Assembly: GCA_040954595.2 (NCBI GenBank)
Contig: CM082594.2
Location: 1,488,001-1,552,000, forward strand
DNA: 64,000 nt
Direction of reading: 5' to 3'
From: Balanoglossus misakiensis
Lineage: Eukaryota > Hemichordata
Part shown: in pieces, positions 1 through 12,175 of the stretch
How positions within the stretch are numbered: position 1 is the stretch's first letter
Layout: the number at the start of each line of letters is the position of its first letter
Notes under the pieces: generated by a model
Databases searched by the model: none
Told to the model about the DNA's origin: nothing
What the model saw: the letters and a program-made list of their open reading frames with translations, nothing else
Program-made: the position numbers and the translations under genes

Positions 1-12
1 GTCATAGTAGCT

Positions 13-345
13 CTAAGTTGGGTGTACCAACTCTCCTTGTTAACAGTAACTTTCAAAGAAACTGAACAATTGGTTAAGAAGATTTTCTATCCAAAACAGA
101 GATAGAAAAATGTATTTTTGACCAAACATTGTCTGTACAAACACATATGACAAGCAACTTATTTCAGTCAGCCCTGCTCACTGACCCACCACTGTTAATT
201 CAAAATAGAATAGCTGGTGGTCTCTGTAACAGCTGGCATATTAAAGTTATTTAAACATGTCTAAGTTGGGTGTACCAACTCTCCTTGTTAACAGCAACTT
301 TCAAAGAAACTGAACATTTGGTTAAGAAGATTTGCAATCCAAAAA
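13..345 (+). repeat. Direct repeat pair, about 85 bp, 248 bp apart
   Basis: The segment at about 13-101 recurs at about 261-345 with only a few changes; both contain CTAAGTTGGGTGTACCAACT. A related but weaker pair, TTACCCCTAGGAAT at 460 and TTACCCCTGGGAAT at 630, follows. This looks like an old locally duplicated repeat with no coding content. Confidence 0.7.
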
Positions 346-712
346 CAAAGAAATTTACAACAAACTATTTTGACAACCAGAATTTAATCAAAGTTGCACG
401 TACATATACATGTGTTATGAAATTGTTAACTAACTTCCAAAGCAATCATAACAAAATTGGTTACCCCTAGGAATATTCCTACCATATTTCAAAGCCATCA
501 AAAAAGTTCAAAGCAATCTGACAACGGCTTGAACGGTTTAAGAGAAAACAGTTTTTGGCAGAGATTGCCAAAAATATGCTCAATAACACAAGCACGCAGT
601 TTTAACAATTTTTACGACATCTTACTTGGGTTACCCCTGGGAATCTGCCTACCAAATTGCAAAGCATTCTGACCAAAATTGGCAAAAATGCTCAAAATTA
701 TAAATATGCCTA

Positions 713-1545
713 TTTTACAACAAATTGAACAAAAACTATGGAAACTCGGACCACCTATAGGAAGCTTCATACTAAATTTTGAAGGAGTCGGACTATCGCT
801 TTCAGAAGTGAAGATTTTTTTTTACCAATAATGTGGAAAAAGACAAAAAAATTAATAAACATTAGAAAATTCATAATATTAGCTCAAAACATACAGGACT
901 GTGTGGGGTTCATTGACATACCGGTTTTCAGATCAATCTGACCAGTGGTTGTTGAGTTTCTGACTTTTGACCAATTTCACATTTTCACAGGTAATACTTT
1001 TGGCAATGACAACTTCATTTGAACAAAATCCCACCTACAGCTCCGACTGCATCTACACACTAAATATGGAAGTGATACGTGCAGCAGTTTTCATCCGTTC
1101 ATTCATACATACAGATGCATGTCATTCCTTAAGGTCCCAATCGTATATATATATACACACAAACCAAATGCCATAGGACCTAAAAATTGCTCCAAAATTA
1201 AAATACACAAATTTTGCAACACTTTAATCAAAACTATGGTAACTCAGATCACCTGTGAAGCTTCATACTAAATTTCAAACAAGTCAGCTGATCACTTCCA
1301 GAAAAGTATTTTTTTTTACCGATAATGTGCAGACAAAAAATGCATAAAAATTGGAAATTCACATAAGCTGACAACATATAGGGCTGTGTGGGGTTACCAT
1401 AAGTTACATGCATATCAATTTTGAATTTGAAAGCAATTTACCCAGTAGTTTTTGAGTTCCTGAGTTTTGACAAATTTGACACTTTCCCAGCTCATTTGCA
1501 TATTTTGGCAATGACAACTTCATTTAGACAAACTCCCACCTACTG
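713..1545 (+). repeat. Divergent tandem duplication, about 0.5 kb unit
   Basis: Blocks shared between about 713-1040 and 1208-1545 lie 496-505 bp apart. Examples are GAAGCTTCATACTAAATTT at 761 and 1257, and TGGCAATGACAACTTCATTT at 1001 and 1506. The copies differ by many substitutions and small gaps, so the duplication is old. No gene is seen in it. The stretch 1546-2100 is AT-rich with nothing recognisable. Confidence 0.65.
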
Positions 1546-2214
1546 CCCTGTGTAAAAACCACTTGTACCTTCAACGTGCTTGGACAACACATTTTTGTAA
1601 CTTTCCGACATCAATGGCTAATATTACATGGCAAGGGTGACTAGAATTTTGTTTGGGGGTGCCAATGCAATTCTGATACATGTACTTCATGATTTAGAGG
1701 TATGGTGCAAATCCTGTCAACCGAATTACATCATTTTACCAAAAAATTTCAAAAGTGTAGAAAATAATTTTGAAACAGAAAGCCTACTCAAAATCATACC
1801 AAAATTTAAAGTTTAATGCAATTGGGCAAGCAATTTGAGAATGAAGAAACTTACAAATAATTTATAAATTGTAAATAATTTACAAATGCCGCACACACTT
1901 ACAATTACTACCATATTACATGATAAAAGGACATTGTACCAGCAGAGACATTGCGATCGAGCAATCCCCAAGATATACATCACATGGTCTAATTACAAAT
2001 ATTGAATATGTAAAATAAGTACACATAACTTCCAGTCCTTCAGTACAGTCAGCTGCTTGTGAACAATAGGCATGTAGCAATTAAATCAAATTTATAGCCC
2101 AAGTCATGCCTATACAATTCTCCCTACTTTAAATACGTTTTAAGCTACCCTAAATGAGTGATGAAAAACTCATACGGTCGACAATTTCAAGATGGCCGAT
2201 TTTTGCCATGTTAA

Positions 2215-2961
2215 GGCTGCATTCACAAACACCTCTGGAGGGGGGGACGGGAGAATTCAATTTTTTTACCGTTAATTTTCACATGCCCCCTCAACAACCT
2301 GAAATATTTTCAAATCCCCCCTTCCGAACTTCTAAAATTTTCAAATCCCCCCCCCCCACCCATTTTCTTTCACAGAGCAAAACACATCACCTATCTATCT
2401 TGTAAAAAAAGAAAAACAGCGCTCCCATGAAAAGAATTTGAAACTGATGTACCCCCTCACTGAACATTGTTTTTATTTTTAAGTATTTGTATTCTGTGTT
2501 GGGAGACATTGTAAACCGAGAATTGAAGGGGGTGGGAGGGGGTGTCCCCCTCCTACGTAAGAAAATTTTATAAAATACAGAGCTCAAAGCTGCATTTTAA
2601 TGAACCCGGCAAAAGCAAATTAACTCAACTACCGGTATGTTGGGGAGGACAAATTTAACCGTCGCCGCTCAAAGTTATCATGGGGTGGGGGCAAATCCCC
2701 TGACCTGGAACACTAGACAAACCAGTCAATGATAGAAAGGTGCTGATGAATGGAGGGGGTTAGAAAATTTTGTAAAATAAAGGGCGCGAAACTGCATTTT
2801 TGTGGACTCAAAATAAATATTTAGTCGTCAAAGTTTTCAAGTCCCCCCCTTTCAGTCCCTAAATTATTTCAAATCCCCCCCTTACATACCCTCAATTTTT
2901 TCAAATCCCCCCCTCAATTCTCCTGCCCCCCCCCCCTCCAGAGGTGTTTGTGAATGCAGCC
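2215..2961. mobile_element. MITE with G-rich inverted ends, PIF/Harbinger-type 3-bp duplication
   Basis: Termini GGCTGCATTCACAAACACCT (2215) and its complement (ending 2961) form inverted repeats of about 30 bp that run into G or C tracts. TAA lies on both sides (2212-2214, 2962-2964). The family A copy at 50.43 kb shows the same site without the insertion. The interior shares text around 2760 with the element at 27454-28096. It encodes nothing and is presumably non-autonomous. Confidence 0.8.
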
Positions 2962-3086
2962 TAAAGAAATGGGAGTTCATAAGCTAAAATGATGATGGGT
3001 CATTCTTGAACTTTTTAACAGAAAAAATAACTACAGAGACAGAAATGTTTGACCAAAGGAAGTCATGAAATACAGTAAACATATGA

Positions 3087-3762
3087 AATACAAAATATGA
3101 GAGTTCAAAGAATTCCTTCGGTTAAACTTAATGACATCACTTTGAAGTTTGTACCTGTACACACCTATCTGGGCCATGTAATATCTTGTGATGGTTGTGA
3201 TAATGAAGATATTGAACGACAGAGAAGAGCATTTTGCGTTAGAGCAAACATGCTATTGAAGCATTTTCAACATTGTAGTCAAGATGTGAAGAAAGTTTTA
3301 TTTTGGCATATTGTAGTAATATTTACTGCTGCAGTTTGTGGGCATCCTTTAAAGTTAAACCGATGAAAAAATTTAAAACTATGTACAATAATGTTTGGAG
3401 AAGACTTCTCGGTCTTCCGCCATTTTGCAGTGCATCGGGTATGTTTGCTACAAACCATGTATTGTCACTTGGTGAAGTTTTTAGACGCAATATGTACAGT
3501 TTTAAGCGTAGACTCGAAAATTCTTCTAATGTTTTACTTGATGCGATCTGTTCATCAGATAGAGCGACTGACAGCATATTTTTCAAACATTGGCGAAAGC
3601 AATTGTATATCATGTAATTTTGCAGAGTTTTTTTTTTGTGTGTGCGTGTCTCGGTTTCAGATTTTCCAGAGTATTTTCATTAGTGTTTTTGTTTTCTTTT
3701 TTTCTTCTCTCTTTTGGGTATATGGACTTTTTTTTTAAAGTCTGAAATAAAGTATTATTATA
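3087..3762 (+). mobile_element. 5'-truncated LINE fragment (C-terminal reverse-transcriptase ORF)
   Basis: Frames at 3097-3366 and 3303-3617 read as one protein separated by a frameshift near 3310-3330. It has the stretch VPVHTYLGHVISCDG followed by RRLLGLP, typical of the region after the catalytic core of non-LTR reverse transcriptases. The fragment ends in AATAAAGTATTATTAT, a short A/T-rich tail. It interrupts family A. Only the 3' end is present and it is frameshifted, so it is inactive. Confidence 0.65.
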
Positions 3763-4261
3763 TCATTTCTTCAATCTCTTACTACAGTTGGTTGTGGACT
3801 TTCCGCCCAGAATGCAATGAGATTTGACCCCCTACCACAAAGTGGAAACCTATTTAAGGCAGCCAGAATTTTCTGCATAGTATGACGGAAACATTTGTAA
3901 AGTCATGGCTAGCATGGGTTGGCAGGTTTATGGGACCCGCTCAGGTTCCCTCGAATAACACATAATGCATGATTGGTGACTGATTATTCTTTATTTGTTG
4001 ATTTTGTCACATTTTCAGATAAATCCCTATCAATCAGTCATTGTTTGGCCTTGCTATACAGCGCAATATGAATCTTGTTGACTGAAATTGTTGAGGATAG
4101 TGGTACATAAAGGTTACCAAGTGGAAAATATTCAAATGATTATTAGTGGTGTCCAACTCACCATGATAACCAGTTGTGGCTTGCCACCACCATAATTTTA
4201 AAAGGGTGACTTCACTATTTGATGGGAAAGGGTAGCATTTACAAACAAGCTATGGAGCATG

Positions 4262-4935
4262 TATACAGCAAGTTGTGCTTACCGGAAAGCGGTCTTGGAT
4301 CAGGCCTAGGTATTCTCTTCCTCCTCCGGCATACGTTGAAATGCTGTGTTTAAGACTGTGAATCAAATATATGCATATTAATTAATAACCAATCAACCTT
4401 GCTTTAGAATTATGTGGGCCATACTAATTAGTGAAAATATGCAAAACATGGTGTAATGTAGGGTCAGAAAAAATATCCAGCCTGTTTGTGTCATGATTTA
4501 CATTTTTCTTTCTGGCCTAAAGTATTGTTTTATGTCACTCTAAACAACATTACTCTCCTTCATGTGTCTAATATAATAACAGATCTCTTAGCCAGTTTGA
4601 TTAAGCATAGTGTTGGACTAGCACACTTTCAGCCAAAATTACAGTCTCTCCTCGTGTATTGGTATGGGAGTAATTTCTAGCACAGGCAATCGAGGCCAGA
4701 ATTCGAAGGGGAAAAAAAGTATTGATAACTGGAATGTGTAAATTAGTTCGTAGACATACATTGCTTCCTATTGTCTCGGTTGCAACGCCCGATAAAAGCA
4801 AATATACAGCAAGTCATGCTTACCATTGAGCGGTCTTAAACTCGCCCCGGACGAGGAAGAGAATCCCGAGTTGAAATGCAGACAATTTCAGGCAGCATCT
4901 GTGAATCAAATAGACATAGAAGTTAATAACCAGTC
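4262..4935 (-). repeat. Repeat pair with exon-like ends
   Basis: About 4262-4400 and 4799-4935 share ATACAGCAAGT, GCTTACC, GCGGTCTT and CTGTGAATCAAAT in the same order. On the - strand each ends in a good splice-donor-like GGTAAGCA. A short open frame precedes the first donor, but nothing links it to a known protein. It may be a decayed duplicated exon or just a repeat. Confidence 0.35.
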
Positions 4936-5103
4936 ATAGAAGCTCTGCGTGGCAGGGCTGCGTGTTAATGGCTATGTCATAGCTCACACTGGTAGCTTAT
5001 AACAGTCCCAATGGTGCCAAAAATCTCCCCAACAACAAAACTAATTCTGGTCAGTTTATTCGCTATCGCTTTGCCTTAAAAGTTAGGGCCTATACTGTAG
5101 TGT

Positions 5104-5686
5104 GTTACCACAGGGGGCTCTCCCTCCGCGATTTTATTGTTTGTTTGTTTGTTTGTTGTTGTTGATTGGCATAATAAACAAATACATATTTCTTTATTAA
5201 TAAATATGGTTTGTTGACATGTAAGTGTTAGGGTATATTCGACAGGTTAAGGTATATTCAACGGTTAGGATTAGTGTTGGCATTTTTTTCGATCCACGGC
5301 CCCGGGCATCACTAAGCCACAAAGAGAGGGTGATACCGACCGTGGATCGAAAAAATGCCAACACTAATCCTAACCGTTGAATATACCATAACCTGTCGAA
5401 TATACCCTAATAACCTAACCCCTACATGTCAACAAACCATATTTATTAATAAAGAAATATTTATTTGTTTATTATGCCAATCAACAGTAGTCAACCAATG
5501 AAATATGACTACTCCGTTGGTTACATTCATAGACCCGGACTGGCATAACAATCCAAGATGAATATTTAGTTGAGCTTAGAGGCACTGTGAAGAGCCTGCG
5601 CTCAATACCTACCTAACCTAACCTAACAACAACAACAACAACAAACAAACAAACAATAAAATCGCGGAGGGAGAGCTGTGGTGCAA
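5104..5686. mobile_element. Foldback element with long inverted arms
   Basis: The outer ends (5104-5165 and 5627-5686) are inverted copies starting GTTACCACAG or GTTGCACCACAG and including CTCTCCCTCCGCGATTTTAT. A second, longer pair of arms (about 5165-5325 and 5332-5488) is also inverted around a short centre at 5326-5331. The segment 5489-5626 sits only on the right. No open frame is evident. Confidence 0.75.
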
Positions 5687-5938
5687 CGGTACCACCTGCC
5701 CCACAACAACAAAGCTGACTCGAGGCCACGAACCACGTACAATTTACTCGCACGGTGTCAAACAACGCATAAATTCCATGCGACAGTGAGGTTACTGTTC
5801 GACGCTGTAACGCTTCCCAAAGTCAGAATTTAGATGTTGGGAGGACACTCTCGCCCTACCACGACCAGTTTTTGCTAGAAGGAGTGTACATGTGCTTGTA
5901 AAATAACATTAAATGCCATGCTTACCAGAGAAACGACA

Positions 5939-5979
5939 TCATCAAGCATGGAGGCGACCGGGACCTCCATGCTTGATGA
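5939..5979. repeat. Perfect 16-bp hairpin
   Basis: The arm TCATCAAGCATGGAGG (5939-5954) is followed by a 9-base loop and its exact complement (5964-5979). No promoter or gene context explains it. Confidence 0.7.
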
Positions 5980-7699
5980 ACGTCAAAGCTGCAATGATTT
6001 TTCAAATGCAACGGTCAGCGGTACGAAAACGAGGCACCACCTGTGCGTCAATTATGCAAATTAGTTACTACTCAATCAGAATCCTGCTTCAATATGACAT
6101 CACACTAATTAGTCAAAGTATGCAGTGCAACGTATGTGTGCAGGTGGAGAATGCGCCTCACGTCAATGCAGACACACAAGACACACAAACTGAAATGCAA
6201 ATTGATGAATTCTGTCACGGCGTTCTTTGGAAGTGCGAATGAATAAAATATTTCGTTTTCTTCAGTGTTTTTGTACTACAAAAAAATTGCGAAAAAACAA
6301 ATAGCAAGCGCTTATGCTATGAAATACAAATAAATATCAGTTATGGCCATGTGGAAATGGAACGTCAATCCGCATTTGTCAAATATAATAGAAAAGACAA
6401 AGGAGCTGAGACGTCCTAAAATAAAAGGAATGACCTCTCCGTTCTGACCTGTATGAGGAAGCCCTATTGTAATACGCAATATGTCGGATCATGCTACCAT
6501 CCGCCATTCTGATTGGACGAGAGCTCAATCCATCGATACGAAAGTACTCAAAAGAGCACTGCTAAAACTGGCCCCTGAACTAATAGCATGCAACAGGGAA
6601 AACGTGACTAAATAAATAAAAAAATATAGCTGATAAATTTACGGACGGCCGGTTTATTTTTTAACTGCTCTATAGGAACTGTTGTCACTGTCATGCACGA
6701 TGCATGTCTTGTCACTGCGCACTCGTGTTAACATTCATCAGAGCGCCTTTCGATAAATTCGTAACGTTTACATTAGACTCGAGTTCATTTTCGTTATGAA
6801 AATGACATTGATATACCACAAAATCGATTACTGATATAAAAGAATAGCAATAACCCTAACCACAGATTAGGCTATAGCATTCCGGTAATTTTTTCAATAT
6901 CACTCAGGAAGGATTCTATAACATTCTGTTTTGTATCGGGATGTATAATTTAATATCCATACTACAAAACAAATATCAGCGGTAACTCAGAATATATTGT
7001 TGAAAATTTGCTCACTGTAGGCCTGACCATGGTAAGATTATGCAATACTGGTAAGTATTTTGGGAGACTAGGTTGCATTGTATTGTCTGGTGTTCAAAAA
7101 ATCACGAACATCCCGGACGACTAAATTCTTTCTTTCAAAACCACTTCTGCAACGACAAGAACTTTCACGAGTACGAGCATTCGGGGCAGGCAAAAACCAT
7201 GGTATGAAGACGATATGAAGTCGATGAGTTAATGTTATGTTGAACCCGCTTTACTAGGTTTGGTATGTTTTTGCGCTTGTCTTTTTCTTTTTGTTTATAA
7301 ATAGTCGTATATTTTAAAATAGCTCAAATGAGTCAATGGGACATTTTTCCATCCCACCTCATCTTAACTAAGGTTTTCAGTGGCCGGTCACCTGCACACA
7401 TTAAATTTACCACGGACAAATTGAAATACAGCCAATCGAAAAAAGTGCGCCACCACATGGTCATTTGAAGACTTTGACGCGCTCTCCTGGCCGTAAACGC
7501 ATGTGATCCGGAATAAATCGAACCTCGGTCGTGTTTTATTTATTTTCACCACCAGCGAAAATCTACGATGGCCCAACCGCAGATTGTTGCTGCTCCGTAC
7601 AACAACCGGCTTAAACTGTTCTGTGCATGTGTTTTGTGTTCTGGTGGTGTTTGCGGGTCTGAGACGTTTTGTCGTTTTATCGTTTTGTACCAATAACTT
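5980..7699. other. No gene recognised
   Basis: Open frames here are short, overlap on both strands and show no known domain. There is a run of ordinary intergenic or intronic-looking DNA with scattered TATA-like and AATAAA-like strings that I cannot assign. Confidence 0.5.
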
Positions 7700-7708
7700 T
7701 TACCCACC

Positions 7709-7866
7709 TAGACTCTCTCGCAGCCCCTCTTGCCGTCCATGCAGGCTTATGGACTGATTGCATGCAGGTTCGCTACACAACCCCATATGGGGCTTCTCCT
7801 TTTCTAAACAGTTGAGGGCGCATCAGTGAAGAGCCTTGTAGCGAACGTGGGCTGTGAGAGAGTCTA
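7709..7866. mobile_element. 158-bp MITE with 9-bp target duplication (Mutator-like)
   Basis: The terminal inverted repeat TAGACTCTCTCGCAGCCC at the left has one mismatch to the right end. The flanks carry an exact 9-bp direct repeat TTACCCACC (7700-7708 and 7867-7875). A 9-bp duplication is typical of Mutator-like elements, so that assignment is inferred. A further inverted pair, TTCGCTACA and TGTAGCGAA, lies inside. Confidence 0.85.
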
Positions 7867-8083
7867 TTACCCACCATGCTAGAACTTTTTCGTTTTCTTT
7901 GACGACGCTTAACACTTTTAATTTCTTGCTTTGTTGTTGGTAGTTTGTTTGTTCGTTACGTCTGTAACTGGGGTTCTTCACTTGTGGAATATACTGCTTA
8001 TTTCTTGTGTATCTGCATTATGTTGATGTTGTCACTCCTCTGGCAGAGAAGCCAGGGTTCTAGCTGTTGGCTTTAATATTAAA

Positions 8084-8342
8084 GGGACTGTTCAGAATTT
8101 ACTTCCGGGGGCGGAGGATTTTGAGGGGGGACCACCCATTTTCTCCAAGAAAAATTAGGGGGGAACAGACATAAAAATCACAATCCTTTAAGGGGGACCA
8201 TGGAAAAAAACGAGGAAATTTAAGGGGGGACCACAGATTTCCTCCACAATTCAGTAGGGGGGGGGGGGGACCGTGAAAAAAAATCACCAGGAAAATAAAA
8301 AATCCTCCGGCCCCACCCTGGAAGTAAATTCTGAACAGTTCC
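8084..8342. mobile_element. MITE with PIF/Harbinger-like ends
   Basis: Ends GGGACTGTTCAGAATTTACT (left) and GGAACTGTTCAGAATTTACT (right, complement) are inverted copies. The interior is made of G-rich or C-rich blocks. Flanks are AAA and TAA, close to a TWA duplication. No coding content. Confidence 0.75.
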
Positions 8343-9291
8343 TAATGTTTGTTTGCTTGTTTGTTTATTTGTGTGTTTGTTTGTTTGTGTATTCTATGAC
8401 GCTTCTGTCACATTTGGCGTTTACTGTTGCATGAACAATGACCAAACCGACTCGACTGTATTTGGACGCACAATGGATTTAAGAGTTAATCCATCGGTGT
8501 TTACCAGCCTAAACCATTCGATTTCTATATCTCTGTTGCAACAAGTGAGAACCATAGTCTATGTGAGAACCTAGTAATATATACATGTAAATCAGAAGGC
8601 CAGTAACTGCATGTTTACCAGACTGGCGTGCAGTGACACCTACCACAAAATAGTATCGCCCAAATAATGTTGGGTAGAAGTTATGAGCCCGGTAAAAATA
8701 GCGCGAGCTATACATGGAAAAAAGTTGTTTTCCAAAAATAGAACAAAATGGGAATTCAATTCAGTGAATATGATTGGCACTTACGGAGTTTTAAATCAAA
8801 ATAGTGGATTCATACCAATGAAAACAAGTCAAGAAGTCACGTAGGGATCATGAAACAGACCTATTGATCATGTCATGATTATGTACAAGTAGCCATACAA
8901 AATTTTGAGTGAACTAGAGAGAAGTATACTAGTTATCGCTTGAATTTCATGTTTCTTTTTATTCAGATGTAGTCAACATTCATTTCAACAAGTCTATAAC
9001 ATGATTTTGAAATGATTTTCAAAAGTACACAATTCCATATGAAAATGTTACTTTTAGATTTGTAAATTTTTCTGTATGTTTGAGTTCAAGTGCATAGGCT
9101 GACTCAAACATTCTTTGCATCAACATTTACCGTCCTTTCAAAAATCCTGCCTGTAGTCCAGGTTTTACATTTGCACTTAATAGCATTATAACACCATCAT
9201 GTCATCCACATGTTACCCTCATAGCCAGTCACAGTGTGTATATTGTGATTCATGAAGTACATGCAGTTCTACAGATTTTTTTGTGGAGATG

Positions 9292-9295
<4 letters not shown>
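8343..9295. other. No gene recognised
   Basis: This stretch is AT-rich unique-looking DNA with a TTTG-rich run at 8346-8390. Short frames at 8353-8574 and 8509-8715 (opposite strand) show no domain. I see nothing that supports a gene. Confidence 0.4.

Positions 9296-9324
<29 letters not shown>
9296..9324 (+). repeat. (AC)n microsatellite
   Basis: A 29-base uninterrupted AC dinucleotide run. Confidence 0.95.
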
Positions 9325-9327
<3 letters not shown>

Positions 9328-9359
9328 CAACCGATAGACAAACAGACTGCTTGATAATA

Positions 9360-9540
9360 CAGTGAAACCTGTCTATTAAGGAAACCTCTAGCTCTGGGAC
9401 TGGAAAATGTGTCCTTAATAGGGAGGTGTCCTTAATAGACAGGTTGTATTCTATTCAAACTGTGACTTTTGTCATGAAAAAATGTCCTTAATAGAGAGGT
9501 GTCCTGATTAGAGAGGTGTCTGTAATGACAGGTTTCACTG
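9360..9540. mobile_element. Tc1/mariner-type MITE, 181 bp
   Basis: Ends CAGTGAAACCTGTC and GACAGGTTTCACTG are perfect inverted repeats flanked by TA (9358-9359, 9541-9542). The inside repeats 'TCCTTAATAG' several times. TA duplication plus CAGTGAAACC ends fit a mariner-like non-autonomous family. A decayed relative starts at the splice donor at 57617. Confidence 0.85.
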
Positions 9541-9690
9541 TATGCTCTGACTGATCGCAAAAGCTGAAACTTTTATGTGTTTGTAGATACAACACAAAGG
9601 AACTAAAAATAAGGCATTCACATAGGGACCATTGAAAGGTTTCTGAAACATCTCAACTCAAATATTGACATAAAATATGTGAACAGTTTA

Positions 9691-10390
9691 AAGTGCCTTT
9701 CACACGTGCCGTCAACGCGGCCCCAGCGGCGGCCCTAGGGCGGCGTTAATTTGTAAGTGCCACGCGTGAAAAGGTGAGAGCGGCCCTGCGCCGGTCTTTT
9801 TCGGATGGTGTTGAGGGGTGGGACCTTCGTCGGGGCGCCGCACTAAGCAGCGATTCAAATCACGTGTGAACAGAAACACCGCACTAAACGCCGATTTAAA
9901 CGCACTCTGCCGAGGCGGTTTGTCTCATTAAGCGCCGCATTAAGCGTTGAGGTTCACTTTACTAAAACAATGGCCGAAGCAGTGTCTCGAGGCAACAATT
10001 GGAGTGACGCGGAAATGGCCAAGGCACATACACAGGAATTGCAAACTCGATCTCCGACGACGATTTTGTAGCATGGACTGCAGTCTTCCAATCGCAACCT
10101 CCAATGAAAGGTTACCATAAACGGGTATCGGGTCATTCAAATGCCCATGAAATCGGCGTCGACGACGTTTAAAAAGCAAATTCAAGAGTACCATATACAG
10201 TAAACACATCACTGGATCCGCCATTGTGACCTTTAGCCACGCTGCTGTTGACGTGCGTAGAGGGCGATGACCCCGTCCCTTTTATACACATGTGAATGCA
10301 AAACTATTTGAGTCGCTGATAAGAAATGTTTACCAACTTTTATAATCGAAAAAAGGGCGCCCTAACCATGGCACGTGTGCAAGCGGCTTA
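9691..10390 (-). mobile_element. Non-autonomous Harbinger-like element, first tandem copy
   Basis: The left end AGTGCCTTTCACACGTGCC and right end GGCACGTGTGCAAGCGGCTT are inverted relatives. A GC-rich interior contains a - strand open frame of 94 residues (9940-10224) starting at an ATG, with a KRRRRR run. This could be the N-terminus of a nucleic-acid-binding transposon protein, but I do not recognise it. The segment to about 10220 is repeated at 10416-10949. Confidence 0.5.
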
Positions 10391-10415
10391 AGTCTTCCTG
10401 GAACGTTTTAGCTTT

Positions 10416-10949
10416 AGTGCCTTTCACAGGTGCCGTCAACGCAGCCCCAGCGGCGGCCCTAGGGCGGCGTTAATTTGTAAGTGCCACGTGTGAAAAGGTG
10501 AGAGCGGCCCTGCGCCGGTCTTTTTCGGATGGTGTTGAGGGGTGGGACCTTCGTCGGGGCGCCGCACTAAGCAGCGATTCAAATCACGTGTGAACAGAAA
10601 CACCGCACTAAACGCCGATCTAAACGCACTCTGCCGATGCGGTTTGTCTCATTAAGCGCCGCATTAAGCGTCGAGGTTCACTTTACTAAAACAATGGCCG
10701 AAGCAGTGTCTCGAGGCAACAATTGGAGTGACGCGGAAATGGCCAAGGCACATACACAGGAATTGCAAACTCGACCTCTGACGACGATTTTGTAGCATGG
10801 ACTGCAGTCTTCCAATCGCAACCTCCAATGAAAGGTTACCATAAACGGGTATCGGGTCATTCAAATGCCCATGAAATCGGCGTCGACGACGTTTAAAAAG
10901 CTAATTCAAGAGTACCATATACAGTAAACACATCACTGGATCCGCCATA
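10416..10949 (-). mobile_element. Second tandem copy of the Harbinger-like element, 3' deleted
   Basis: Nearly identical to 9692-10224 with an offset of 724 bp. It lacks the roughly 165-bp right end of copy 1. The corresponding - strand frame (10664-10864) is shorter. The low divergence indicates a recent duplication. Confidence 0.65.
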
Positions 10950-11185
10950 GTGTCTCAAATTTTTCCCTGCCTGAAACTGGTATCTGAAATGTTTCTCATT
11001 TTACCCAGTGTAAACACGGTGAAAGACAAAATGTCCTATATCTGTATAACATAGATCATAAATTTATAATACAGTTGGTCTGATTGCAGCCCCGTAATTG
11101 GTTGAAGCAAGGGTTTACATTCTCTACTAGAAGACCTGAACAGTAAATAACTGAAATAAAATACACAGAAGAGAATGCACCTGAA

Positions 11186-11530
11186 TAGTCCTGTTTCATA
11201 AGTCAGGTCCATGACATATGTACTGACATCTGTGATTGGTCCATCTGGTAATCTTAGGTCCACTTGCGGCACGCTGATTGGAGGGACCTTATGTGTTAGG
11301 TCTTATTATTATGTATTATTCATTAGACCTTGTAGGTTAGGTCTTATTACTATGTATTATTCACTTTACAGCTCCCTGATTGGTTAATGTGTAGGTCTGG
11401 TCTTCCAGCGTTCACTGCCTCATTATGGAGGACCTTGTAGGTTAGGTCTTATTAATATGTATTTATTCAATTTTCAGCTCCCTGATTGGTTAATGTGTAG
11501 GTCTCCAGTTTTCACTGCCTCGTTATGCAA
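11186..11530 (+). repeat. Left subterminal inverted arm of the 5.7 kb element
   Basis: Carries two to three copies of a unit with AGGTCTTATTA ... CTCCCTGATTGGTTAATGTG. The complement of the same units occurs at 16555-16851, in mirrored order. Repeated subterminal motifs are often transposase binding sites; that role is inference here. Confidence 0.75.
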
Positions 11531-12175
11531 AGTCTTTTGTACTTTCTGAATACTGTTGTCGTATTCTGTCTGGCATGCTGCCTGCGCGTGGTCGAAGCTC
11601 GCGATCGATCCCAGTGTATAAAGAAAGGCACTCATATAATGATTGGATTTCACCTTGTTTCATAATTCCTTCACTATTCATGGCATTTTATGTGATACTG
11701 TGAACTAGATACTCGAAAAAAACATAGCCATGAGAAATTTTGTATTTTATTTCCTGTGGGGGTTTAGTGTTTTGTTACGTAATGCCTTTCAGCGCGTCAC
11801 TTCGTGTAGCACCTGGCTGAATACGAAGCTTAGGCTGTGCAATTCATTCGAGCAAACCAAATAAATCTTAGAATAGAAATGTTTAGAATAGCATTGCATT
11901 GCTTTGGGACACCTCGTTAGTTGCTTTACGGGTATGATTACTTTTTAATTTTACTTCTTTCACGAAGCTGCACATAGTTCCCGATTTTTTTAGGAAAGCA
12001 ATACGAATGTCTACGAATTACGGACAACGTGCTCCTTATCACAACATCTTTGTCAAAACTCAATTACTTTAATAACAATAATAACAATAATAATAATAAT
12101 GAAAAGTAGGTGTATAATAAAAATTACTGGTAGTATTATACCAAAAATGAACTAAAATACGTTGTAAAAAAATGT

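Larger units (their letters stand above)
2105..3880 (+). repeat. Interspersed repeat family A, copy 1 (split by a MITE and a LINE)
   Basis: Three separate pieces (about 2105-2211, 2965-3086 and 3763-3880) line up in order with the uninterrupted copy at 50335-50720. Shared text includes AAATGGGAGTTCATAAGCTA and GTTTGACCAAAGGAAGTCAT. The gaps correspond to two younger insertions. Other copies are at 21945 and around 61100-62310. The family has no coding capacity that I can see. Confidence 0.75.
9625..11020 (+). repeat. Repeat family B, split by a duplicated Harbinger-like insert
   Basis: The left half (about 9625-9690, ending in GTGAACAGTTTAA) and right half (about 10947-11020, GTCTCAAATTTT ... 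ACCCAGTGTAAAC) together resemble the continuous copy at 18876-19046. The 1.26 kb between them is a tandemly duplicated foreign segment. Confidence 0.55.

Noticed and set aside
5913-6242. 109-codon + strand frame
   Set aside because: It starts in a hairpin, has no recognisable domain and no splice or promoter support.
7388-7757. Overlapping frames of 101 and 84 codons on opposite strands
   Set aside because: No recognisable motif on either strand; the + frame runs into the MITE at 7709.
8343-9295. Gene in the unannotated stretch
   Set aside because: Only short frames without splice-consistent borders.
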